From an uncultured Lachnospiraceae bacterium (lineage in GTDB: Bacteria > Bacillota > Clostridia > Lachnospirales > Lachnospiraceae), in NCBI GenBank assembly GCA_947651335.1, contig CANSYV010000094.1:1-6176 (forward strand): 6,176 nucleotides of DNA, read 5' to 3'. The translations under genes and the position numbers were made by a program. Positions within the stretch are counted from its first letter, which is position 1; the number at the start of each line of letters is the position of its first letter. The notes under the pieces were generated by a model. It was not told the DNA's origin. It saw only the letters and a list, made by a program, of their open reading frames with translations, and searched no databases. Shown here in pieces: positions 1-6,000 of this stretch.

Positions 1-217
1 AGTTATGGAAATGGTGGTTGCTAGGTGGCATTAAAGGTAATAAACGGTACATCATATTCTTTGCTATTTCTCGATAACTCATTATTACATTTCCTTTCAT
101 GGTTTTCCCCATATAGTGTAATACGAAAATGTTGTTTTGTAAACACAATAATAACACAAAAAAGATGTTTGAAATCATGGATCATGGCATTGACGGGCAG
201 AGAGGTAAGGAAATATC
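1..217. other. AT-rich intergenic stretch, no gene recognised
   Basis: This stretch lies upstream of the pheS promoter. Open frames here are short, lack a Shine-Dalgarno sequence and read as low-complexity protein. I see no tRNA, terminator or mobile-element end. The only structure noted is a small inverted repeat, TGTTT-TGT-AAACA, around 134-148. The 3' end of an upstream gene could lie just outside the window. Confidence 0.5.
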
Positions 218-247
218 TTGACAGAATAAGAATTTATGTGGTACTAT
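218..247 (+). promoter_or_regulatory. sigma-A-type promoter of the pheST operon
   Basis: A perfect -35 box TTGACA (218-223) is followed after 18 bp by TACTAT (242-247), which has 4 of 6 consensus bases including the key second A and final T. A TG dinucleotide at 239-240, one base upstream, makes this an extended -10. Transcription would start near 254, about 30 nt before stem I of the T-box leader, which fits the usual arrangement. No other site upstream of pheS matches as well. Confidence 0.75.
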
Positions 248-253
248 TCATGC

Positions 254-649
254 GTGCATATAAATACAGAAAAATGTATAGAAAAGCAAAGATGGCGTGA
301 GAGCGTGTCCCGGACACGTTCTGCAGGGATTGTTTTTCCAACAGAGAGAGGGGGCCGCCGGCTGTAAGCCTCCTTTGGTTCAGAATGATCCTGAATTTCC
401 CGCCGGAGCTGCATCTTTGAATGGGCTTATGGTCTGTGTGAAAGGCGTGAGTGATTGTGGAACATGTCCTGGGAGATAAGCAGTAGGAGATGACGTGGGT
501 GCGCGTTAAGCATGAGAGAGTCTGCCGGCGTGGAATAGATTTCTGAAATGGGAATGAATGTTCAGACACGTTTTCATGTGTATGAAGGCAGAAATTAGGG
601 TGGTACCGCGAACCGTAACGAGCTCGTCCCTTTGGGGCGGGCGTTTTTT
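254..649 (+). promoter_or_regulatory. T-box riboswitch leader, tRNA-Phe specific (UUC specifier)
   Basis: The leader senses uncharged tRNA-Phe and controls read-through into pheS. The T-box sequence AGGGTGGTACCGCG is at 597-610. Its TGGT (601-604) can pair with a tRNA ending ACCA, which fits the A discriminator of tRNA-Phe. By hand, stem I closes with an 8-bp helix, 287-294 with 412-419. The distal AG bulge (343-348) and terminal loop sit on a stem pairing 349-355 with 368-374; the loop ends in TGTAA, as in known T-boxes. On the 3' strand the order is GAA (393-395), T, TTC (397-399), C, CGCC, GGAGC, which matches the S-turn / codon / kink-turn order of the Bacillus glyQS leader as I recall it, so UUC is the specifier. 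A helix pairing 425-430 with 476-481 may be stem II. ACGT/GCGT at 493-506 looks like the IIA/B element. The antiterminator pairs 597-600 with 628-631 and 608-610 with 625-627. An extra hairpin (300-322) interrupts the 5' strand opposite the specifier. The start is set by the predicted transcription start. Confidence 0.93.
622..649 (+). terminator. T-box intrinsic terminator
   Basis: A 9-bp stem pairs 622-630 (GCTCGTCCC) with 634-642 (GGGGCGGGC), using two G-U pairs. The loop is TTT, and six T residues follow at 644-649. The stem re-uses 625-630, which the antiterminator needs, so the two folds are mutually exclusive. This is the off-state of the T-box switch when tRNA-Phe is charged. Confidence 0.92.
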
Positions 650-654
650 ATGTT

Positions 655-714
655 AGGAACTGTAAGAAAATAACTGACACATCTTGACTTGTCTATTATT
701 TTTCTACAGTTCCT
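655..714 (+). repeat. Long imperfect inverted repeat / hairpin between T-box terminator and pheS
   Basis: The left arm AGGAACTGTA (655-664) is perfectly complementary to TACAGTTCCT (705-714). After an A-C mismatch and a G-U pair the helix continues for 7 bp (667-673 with 696-702). After two more mismatches it adds 4 bp (676-679 with 690-693) around a 10-nt loop. The right arm ends 6 nt before the pheS Shine-Dalgarno. No U-run follows on either strand, so it is not a terminator. Role unknown: an mRNA-stability or translation element, or the remnant of a small inverted-repeat insertion, are both possible. Confidence 0.7.
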
Positions 715-734
715 TAGAACGAGGAGAGATGAAT

Positions 735-1760
735 ATGGATATGAAGGAAAAACTGCAGGAAATCCGGCAGGAGGCGGTAAAGAGAATCCAGAATTCTGAC
801 GGATTGGAACAGTTGAACGAAGTCAGGGTGGCTTATCTGGGGAAGAAAGGCCAGCTGACAGCTGTGTTAAAAGGAATGAAGGATGTGGCGCCCCAGGATC
901 GTCCGGCAGTGGGCCAGCTGGTGAATGACACCCGGGCACATATTGAGGAATTTCTGGAGGATACCAAAAAGCGCATGGAGCAGGCGGTCCGTGAGAGAAA
1001 GCTGGCACAGGAAGTGATTGATGTAACCCTTCCTGCCAGAAAACCGGAGACCGGCCACAGACATCCCAATACCATCGCCCTGGAAGAAGTGGAACGTATT
1101 TTTATCGGTATGGGCTACGAAGTGGTGGAAGGCCCGGAGGTGGAATATGATGAATATAATTTTACCAAGCTGAATATTCCCCAGGATCATCCTGCAAAGG
1201 ACGAGCAGGATACCTTTTACATTAATAAGGAGATTGTGCTGCGCACTCAGACCTCCCCGGTACAGGCCAGGGTGATGGAGAAAGGAAAACTGCCCATCCG
1301 CATGATCGCGCCGGGACGGGTATTCCGCTCTGATGAAGTGGATGCTACCCACTCTCCTTCATTTCATCAGATTGAAGGACTGGTGGTGGACAAGAATATT
1401 ACATTTGCCGATTTGAAGGGAACTCTGGAGGAGTTTGCCAGGGAGCTGTTCGGTCCGGAGACACAGACAAAATTCCGTCCTCATCATTTCCCGTTTACAG
1501 AGCCCAGCGCGGAAGTGGATGTTTCCTGTTTTAAATGTAAAGGAAGCGGCTGCAGATTCTGCAAAGGAAGCGGCTGGATTGAGATTCTGGGATGCGGCAT
1601 GGTGCACCCCCATGTGCTGGAAATGTGCGGCATTGACCCCAAAGAGTACACAGGATTCGCCTTTGGCGTGGGGCTGGAGAGAATTGCGCTGCTGAAATAT
1701 GAAATCGATGATATGCGTCTGCTGTATGAAAATGACATCAGATTCTTAAATCAGTTTTAG
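735..1760 (+). CDS. pheS: Phenylalanine--tRNA ligase, alpha subunit
   Basis: This is the catalytic subunit of the cytoplasmic alpha2beta2 phenylalanyl-tRNA synthetase, which activates Phe with ATP and charges tRNA-Phe. At 341 residues it has the family's normal bacterial length. Residues 1-90 are the charged, helical N-terminal arm that contacts tRNA. The class II core follows: motif 1 around 121-147 ([19 protein letters not shown]), TQTSP at 171-175, motif 2 around 188-215 with the [10 protein letters not shown] stretch, Phe-pocket sequence [10 protein letters not shown] at 252-261, and motif 3 [10 protein letters not shown] at 311-320. Four cysteines (265, 268, 273, 276) form two CxxCxGxG knuckles. 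The start at 735 is chosen because AGGAG (722-726) lies 8 nt upstream. ATG 729 is too close to that site, ATG 741 is rather far, and the longer TTG start at 684 falls inside the 655-714 hairpin. Expression is governed by the T-box upstream. pheT follows after 14 nt. Confidence 0.97.
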   Translation: MDMKEKLQEIRQEAVKRIQNSDGLEQLNEVRVAYLGKKGQLTAVLKGMKDVAPQDRPAVGQLVNDTRAHIEEFLEDTKKRMEQAVRERKLAQEVIDVTLPARKPETGHRHPNTIALEEVERIFIGMGYEVVEGPEVEYDEYNFTKLNIPQDHPAKDEQDTFYINKEIVLRTQTSPVQARVMEKGKLPIRMIAPGRVFRSDEVDATHSPSFHQIEGLVVDKNITFADLKGTLEEFARELFGPETQTKFRPHHFPFTEPSAEVDVSCFKCKGSGCRFCKGSGWIEILGCGMVHPHVLEMCGIDPKEYTGFAFGVGLERIALLKYEIDDMRLLYENDIRFLNQF

Positions 1761-1774
1761 GAGGACGAAAGCTC

Positions 1775-4192
1775 ATGAATACTTCATTATCTTGGATAAA
1801 AATGTACGTGCCGGGATTGGATGTGACGGCACAGGAATATGCCGATGGGATGACCATGTCCGGCACAAAAGTAGAGGGATTTAAGCGGCTGGACGCAGAT
1901 CTGGACAAGATTGTGGTTGGACAGATTAAAAAGATTGAGAAGCATCCGGACGCGGATAAACTGATTATCTGCCAGGTAGATGTGGGAAATGAGACCATTC
2001 AGATTGTCACAGGGGCCCCTAATGTGAAAGAAGGCGATAAAGTCCCTATCGTTCTGGACGGAGGACGGGTGGCAGGAGGCCATGACGGAAAAATGACACC
2101 TGGCGGGATTGCCATTAAGAAAGGAAAGCTGAGGGGAATCGAATCAAATGGTATGATGTGCTCCATTGAGGAGCTGGGAAGCAGCCGGGATTTGTATCCG
2201 GAGGCGCCGGAGTTTGGCATTTATATTTTCCAGGATGACCCGGTGGTGGGAGAAAGCGCCATCAAAGTCCTGGGACTGGACGATGTGATTGTGGAATATG
2301 AGGTGACTTCCAACCGTGTGGACTGCAACAGTGTCATAGGCATTGCCAGGGAAGCGGCGGCCACATTCGGCAGAGAATTTGTGCCTCCCCAGGTGAAGAA
2401 GACGGGAAATCAGGAGAAGGCGGAAGATTATGTTCAGGTGACTGTAAAAGACCAGGACCTGTGCCCCCGCTACTGTGCCAGGGTGGTGAAAAATGTAAAA
2501 ATCGGCCCCTCTCCCAAATGGATGCAGAGATGTCTGGCAGCAAACGGCATCCGTCCCATCAATAACCTGGTGGATATTACCAATTATGTGATGGAGGAAT
2601 ATGGACAGCCCATGCATGCCTTCGACCTGGATGCCATAGAAGACCATCATATTGTGGTGCGGCGGGCTTCGGACGGGGAGGAATTTGTCACACTGGACGG
2701 CCAGACCCGCACCATGGATTCCGATGTGCTGATGATTTGTGATGGCAGAAAACCAGTGGGCATTGCAGGTATCATGGGAGGGGAAAATTCCATGATCACC
2801 GATCAGGTGAAGACAGTGCTCTTTGAGGCGGCTTGCTTTGACGGGCCAAATATCCGCAAATCTGCCAAACGCATCGGTTTGCGCACAGATGCCTCTGGGA
2901 AGTTTGAAAAAGGGCTGGACCCCAACAACGCCCAGGCGGCCATTGACCGGGCATGCCAGCTGATGGAAGAACTGGGAGCAGGAGAAGTGGTGGGCGGCAT
3001 GGTGGATGTGTACCCAAAGAAACGGGAGCCTGTCCGGGTGAAGTTTGAGCCGGATAGAATCAATGCTCTGCTGGGGACAGATATTTCCCGGGAAGAAATG
3101 CTGGAGTACTTCAGAAAAGTGGATTTGGTCTATGACGAGAAGACGGAAGAGATTGAAGCCCCCACCTTCCGCCAGGATATTTTGTGTATGGCAGATCTGG
3201 CAGAAGAAGCAGCGAGATTTTACGGATATGACCGGATTCCCACCACACTGCCTACCGGGGAGGCCACCACAGGGCGTCTCTCCTTCAAACAGCGGATTGA
3301 GCAGGCGGCCAGGGAGGTGGCAGAGTACTGTGGATTTTCTCAGGGAATGTGCTATTCCTTTGAGAGTCCCAAAGTCTTTGACAAACTGCTTCTGCCTCAG
3401 GACAGCCCCAGCAGAAACGCCATCCGGATTCAGAATCCCCTGGGAGAAGATTTCAGCATTATGCGGACACTGTCTGTGAACGGTATGCTCACTTCTCTGG
3501 GAACTAATTACAACAGGCGCAATAAAGGTGTGGGACTTTACGAGCTGGGGAATATTTACCTTCCCAAAGAACTGCCCCTGAGAGAACTTCCCGAAGAACG
3601 GATGCAGTTTACCCTGGGTATGTATGAAAAAGGGGATTTCTATGCCATGAAAGGCGTGGTTGAGGAGTTCTTTGAAAAAGTGGGAATGCGCAAAAAGCCC
3701 GTATATGATCCATCTGTGAAGCAGCCCTATCTCCATCCGGGACGGCAGGCAGCTGTATATTATGAGAAAAAGCAGATAGCTGTGCTGGGAGAGGTACACC
3801 CCGCAGTGGCTGATGCCTACGAAATCGGCGGGCGGGCGTATCTGGCGGTGATTGACATTCCCGCGGTTCTGGAATTTGCCAATTACGATTATAAATATGA
3901 GGGAGTGGCTAAATATCCGGCTGTGAGCCGGGATATCAGCATGGTAGTCCCCAAAGAAGTGCTGGCAGGACAGATAGAGTCTGTGATTGAACAGCGGGGC
4001 GGAAAAGTGCTGGAGGATTACAAGCTGTTCGACCTGTATGAAGGGGAACAGATTCAGGAAGGATATAAGTCCATGGCGTATTCTGTGACTCTGCGCGCCG
4101 GGGACAGGACATTGGAGGAAAAGGACGTGGCTGCTGTCATGAAAAAGATCCTTCATGGGCTGGAGAGTCTGGGTATTAAGCTTAGAAGTTGA
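1775..4192 (+). CDS. pheT: Phenylalanine--tRNA ligase, beta subunit
   Basis: This is the large subunit of phenylalanyl-tRNA synthetase. It binds tRNA and, through its B3/B4 domain, clears mischarged Tyr-tRNA-Phe. Its 805 residues match the usual length of about 800. Domains in order are: an EMAP-II-like OB-fold tRNA-binding domain (about 40-155, with KHPDADKL and the VTGAPNV segment), the B3/B4 editing domain (about 215-385, with NNLVDITNYVM, GQPMHAFD and GIMGG), B5 (about 408-485, with FRQDI and EEAARFYGYD), a catalytically inactive class II core-like region (about 490-700), and the ferredoxin-fold anticodon-binding domain (about 712-804, from YPAVSRDISMVV on). The AGGAGG ribosome binding site at 1759-1764 overlaps the pheS stop codon, 10 nt before the ATG, so the two subunits are tightly coupled. 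No key motif appears damaged. Confidence 0.97.
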   Translation: MNTSLSWIKMYVPGLDVTAQEYADGMTMSGTKVEGFKRLDADLDKIVVGQIKKIEKHPDADKLIICQVDVGNETIQIVTGAPNVKEGDKVPIVLDGGRVAGGHDGKMTPGGIAIKKGKLRGIESNGMMCSIEELGSSRDLYPEAPEFGIYIFQDDPVVGESAIKVLGLDDVIVEYEVTSNRVDCNSVIGIAREAAATFGREFVPPQVKKTGNQEKAEDYVQVTVKDQDLCPRYCARVVKNVKIGPSPKWMQRCLAANGIRPINNLVDITNYVMEEYGQPMHAFDLDAIEDHHIVVRRASDGEEFVTLDGQTRTMDSDVLMICDGRKPVGIAGIMGGENSMITDQVKTVLFEAACFDGPNIRKSAKRIGLRTDASGKFEKGLDPNNAQAAIDRACQLMEELGAGEVVGGMVDVYPKKREPVRVKFEPDRINALLGTDISREEMLEYFRKVDLVYDEKTEEIEAPTFRQDILCMADLAEEAARFYGYDRIPTTLPTGEATTGRLSFKQRIEQAAREVAEYCGFSQGMCYSFESPKVFDKLLLPQDSPSRNAIRIQNPLGEDFSIMRTLSVNGMLTSLGTNYNRRNKGVGLYELGNIYLPKELPLRELPEERMQFTLGMYEKGDFYAMKGVVEEFFEKVGMRKKPVYDPSVKQPYLHPGRQAAVYYEKKQIAVLGEVHPAVADAYEIGGRAYLAVIDIPAVLEFANYDYKYEGVAKYPAVSRDISMVVPKEVLAGQIESVIEQRGGKVLEDYKLFDLYEGEQIQEGYKSMAYSVTLRAGDRTLEEKDVAAVMKKILHGLESLGIKLRS

Positions 4193-4200
4193 GGAATGTG

Positions 4201-4809
4201 ATGCTGTTATATATAATCAGACATGGAGAGACCTCCTGGAATGTGATGAGGAAAATTCAGGGCGCAACAGATATTCCATTAAATGAAAACGGAATCCGCC
4301 TGGCGAAAATTACGGGAGAGAAACTGGCAGATGTACCTTTTGACGCGGCGATTTCAAGTCCCTTGCAGCGGGCCTATAAAACGGCCCAGCTGGTTCTGGG
4401 ACACAGAGAGATTCCCATCGAGACAGATGAGCGGATTCAGGAGATTTCCTTCGGAGATCTGGAAGGAGAACAGCTCCTGCAGGTGGACCCGTCACATCCC
4501 TTTTTCAGTTTTTTTGCAGACGCGTATCATTATGTGCCGGCCAGAAACGGGGAATCCATTTATGATATCTGTGACCGGACCCACAGATTTTACGAAGATT
4601 TGATACACCGTAAAGACCTGCAGGAAAAGACGGTGCTGATCGCGACCCATGGCTGTGCGGTGCGGGCGCTTCTTCAGCCTCTTTACGGAGATACAGATGA
4701 TTTCTGGCAGGGGGGAGTCTGCCCCAACTGTGGTGTAAATATTGTAGAAGTCAAAGACGGGAAGGCGGCCCTTCTGGAAAAGGATAAGATCTATTATGAA
4801 GACCAGTGA
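4201..4809 (+). CDS. Histidine phosphatase family protein (phosphoglycerate-mutase-like)
   Basis: The 202-residue protein belongs to the histidine phosphatase superfamily (GpmB/CobC-like branch), cytoplasmic with no signal peptide. The catalytic set is visible: the RHGET motif with Arg7 and nucleophile His8, Arg57 in SSPLQRA, the acid Glu81 in EISFGDLEG, and the second histidine His150 in ATHG. The substrate cannot be read from sequence. Family members act on sugar phosphates, phosphoglycerate, alpha-ribazole phosphate or other phosphoesters. A CPNC motif (174-177) near the end is a minor feature. ATG 4201 is preferred because GAGGA (4191-4195), overlapping the pheT stop, lies 5 nt upstream. 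A longer TTG start at 4189 would add only four residues. It begins 8 nt after pheT and its last 14 nt overlap queA, so it is inside the operon and probably co-regulated. A link to aminoacylation or queuosine is not evident. Confidence 0.92.
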   Translation: MLLYIIRHGETSWNVMRKIQGATDIPLNENGIRLAKITGEKLADVPFDAAISSPLQRAYKTAQLVLGHREIPIETDERIQEISFGDLEGEQLLQVDPSHPFFSFFADAYHYVPARNGESIYDICDRTHRFYEDLIHRKDLQEKTVLIATHGCAVRALLQPLYGDTDDFWQGGVCPNCGVNIVEVKDGKAALLEKDKIYYEDQ

Positions 4810-5821
4810 CTTTTATTTTGAACTGCCTCAGGAACTGATTGCCCAGGACCCACTGGAAGACAGAAGCGCCTCCAGGCTGCTGGCTCTGGACAGGAAAAGC
4901 GGTCATGTAAAACATGGGCAGTTCGTGGATTTGAAAGGATATCTGCGCTCCGGTGACTGCCTGGTAATCAATGATACAAAAGTCATCCCCGCACGGCTGT
5001 ACGGGAAGAAAACGGATACAGGCGCGTCTGTGGAACTGCTTCTTTTGAAACGCAGGGAACATGATGTGTGGGAGACTCTGGTGAAACCAGGGCGAAAGGC
5101 GAAGCCGGGCTGCCGGCTGTCTTTTGGAGACGGGCTTTTGACAGGAGAGATTATAGATGTGGTGGAGGAGGGAAACCGGCTGATTCAATTTACCTATGAA
5201 GGAATCTTCGAGGAAATTCTGGACCAGCTGGGGGAGATGCCGCTGCCGCCCTATATTACCCATAAGCTGAAAGACAAAAACCGCTACCAGACAGTGTATG
5301 CCAAATGGGAGGGCTCGGCGGCTGCCCCCACGGCAGGCCTTCACTTTACCAGACATATGCTGGAGGAAATCCGCCTGATGGGAGTGGAGATTGCCCATGT
5401 GACCCTGCATGTGGGGCTGGGAACCTTCCGTCCGGTAAAGGTGGAAAATGTGGATGAACATCATATGCATTCGGAGTACTATCAGATTGAGGAAGAACAG
5501 GCACAGGTTATAAACAAAACCCGAAAAGCCGGCGGCAGGATTATCGCCGTGGGCACCACCAGCTGCCGGACCCTGGAGTCTGCCGCAGACAGCCAGGGGG
5601 TGCTCAGGGCAGGCGGCGGCTGGACAGATATTTTCATTTATCCGGGGTATGATTTTCGCATGATAGACGGCCTGATTACCAATTTCCACCTGCCGGAATC
5701 CACCCTGCTGATGCTGGTTTCCGCGTTTGCCGGGAGAGAGCATGTGCTGGCCGCTTATGAGGAGGCGGTGCGGGAACGGTATCGGTTTTTCTCTTTTGGG
5801 GACGCTATGTTTATCATTTGA
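4796..5821 (+). CDS. queA: S-adenosylmethionine:tRNA ribosyltransferase-isomerase
   Basis: QueA transfers and rearranges the ribosyl group of S-adenosylmethionine onto the 7-aminomethyl-7-deazaguanine at position 34 of tRNA, making epoxyqueuosine. It is the penultimate step of queuosine synthesis for GUN-anticodon tRNAs (Tyr, His, Asn, Asp). At 341 residues it is full length. Family signatures are seen in order: [20 protein letters not shown] near the N terminus, [14 protein letters not shown] (57-70), [10 protein letters not shown] (176-185), [13 protein letters not shown] (202-214), HSEYY (225-229), [12 protein letters not shown] (251-262) and FIYPGYDF...[21 protein letters not shown] (280-315). 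Trp171 lies just before [10 protein letters not shown], where I expect a small or charged residue; this is a minor variant. The ATG overlaps the end of the phosphatase gene by 14 nt; AGGA at 4781-4784 is a modest ribosome binding site 11 nt upstream, so translational coupling is likely. It is the last gene before the operon terminator. No tgt or other queuosine gene is in the window. Confidence 0.97.
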   Translation: MKTSDFYFELPQELIAQDPLEDRSASRLLALDRKSGHVKHGQFVDLKGYLRSGDCLVINDTKVIPARLYGKKTDTGASVELLLLKRREHDVWETLVKPGRKAKPGCRLSFGDGLLTGEIIDVVEEGNRLIQFTYEGIFEEILDQLGEMPLPPYITHKLKDKNRYQTVYAKWEGSAAAPTAGLHFTRHMLEEIRLMGVEIAHVTLHVGLGTFRPVKVENVDEHHMHSEYYQIEEEQAQVINKTRKAGGRIIAVGTTSCRTLESAADSQGVLRAGGGWTDIFIYPGYDFRMIDGLITNFHLPESTLLMLVSAFAGREHVLAAYEEAVRERYRFFSFGDAMFII

Positions 5822-5851
5822 CACAAAATGTTACATTTGTGAAGTTAACAT

Positions 5852-5895
5852 AAAATCACCCGGCGATAGAGATTATCTGCCGGGTGATTTTTTTT
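5852..5895 (+). terminator. Intrinsic terminator of the pheS-pheT-phosphatase-queA operon
   Basis: A perfect 13-bp stem pairs 5852-5864 (AAAATCACCCGGC) with 5879-5891. Four further pairs (GATA 5865-5868 with TATC 5874-5877) and one bulged T shrink the loop to 5 nt. Eight T residues run from 5888 to 5895. It lies 30 nt after the queA stop. The A-run on the left arm would give some bidirectional activity. Confidence 0.95.
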
Positions 5896-5949
5896 GAAAT
5901 TTTGTGAAAAACTTGGACAGTCTGGATAAGTTTTTTATCAGTAAAAACA

Positions 5950-5978
5950 TTGACAAAAACCGAAAAACTGAACATACT
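5950..5978 (+). promoter_or_regulatory. Predicted promoter for the right-end gene
   Basis: A perfect -35 box TTGACA (5950-5955) is followed after 17 bp by CATACT (5973-5978), a 4 of 6 match to the -10 consensus. Transcription would begin near 5985, giving a leader of about 29 nt before the ATG at 6014 with its strong ribosome binding site. The -10 box overlaps a palindrome, suggesting that the promoter is repressed. Confidence 0.6.
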
Positions 5979-6000
5979 GTACAGTAGATGAAAATTCAGT
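5967..6000. promoter_or_regulatory. Operator-like palindrome TACTGTACAGTA with flanking half-sites
   Basis: TACTGTACAGTA (5975-5986) is a perfect 12-bp palindrome that covers the second half of the -10 box and the likely start site. It is flanked by a further inverted pair, ACTGAA (5967-5972) and TTCAGT (5995-6000), so four ACTG/CAGT half-sites surround the promoter. The position fits a dimeric repressor site. The repressor is not in the window and I do not recognise the motif as belonging to a named regulator. Confidence 0.5.

Noticed and set aside
190..219. Second promoter TTGACG-18 bp-TATCTT
   Set aside because: Weaker at both boxes than the extended -10 promoter at 218-247, and not needed to place stem I.
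25..300. 91-codon + frame starting at GTG 25
   Set aside because: No Shine-Dalgarno, atypical composition, and it covers the operon promoter and the start of the T-box stem I.
379..391. Alternative T-box specifiers: TTC at 379-381 and TCC at 389-391
   Set aside because: Both fall in the paired upper part of stem I. TTC at 397-399 has the expected GAA-N before it and lower helix plus GGAGC after it.
297..569. Small open frames on both strands inside the leader
   Set aside because: The region is fully explained by T-box structure; neither frame has start signals or protein-like content.
674..699. Internal promoter CTGACA...TATTAT just before pheS
   Set aside because: Spacing is only 14 bp and the elements lie inside the inverted repeat; it would also bypass the T-box.
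659..710. ACTGTA/TACAGT in the 655-714 hairpin resembles halves of the 5975-5986 palindrome
   Set aside because: A six-base match is expected by chance, and the half-sites are 40 nt apart here against adjacent in the operator, so a shared regulator is not supported.
684..734. N-terminal extension of PheS from TTG 684
   Set aside because: Its 17 extra residues are not family-like, the TTG lies inside the 655-714 hairpin, and AGGAG at 722-726 fits ATG 735.
2144..4156. 670-codon open frame on the minus strand within pheT
   Set aside because: It is in register with the pheT codons. It stays open only because sense codons TTA, CTA and TCA are avoided there; it ends exactly at the TCA codon for Ser124. 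The translation shows no domain and pheT is unambiguous.
4751..5824. 357-codon open frame on the minus strand opposite queA
   Set aside because: Same cause: it is in codon register with queA and reflects codon bias. No ribosome binding site or recognisable protein.
5828..5851. Inverted repeat ATGTTA/TAACAT after queA
   Set aside because: Only 6 bp and adjacent to a far stronger terminator; probably chance in AT-rich DNA.
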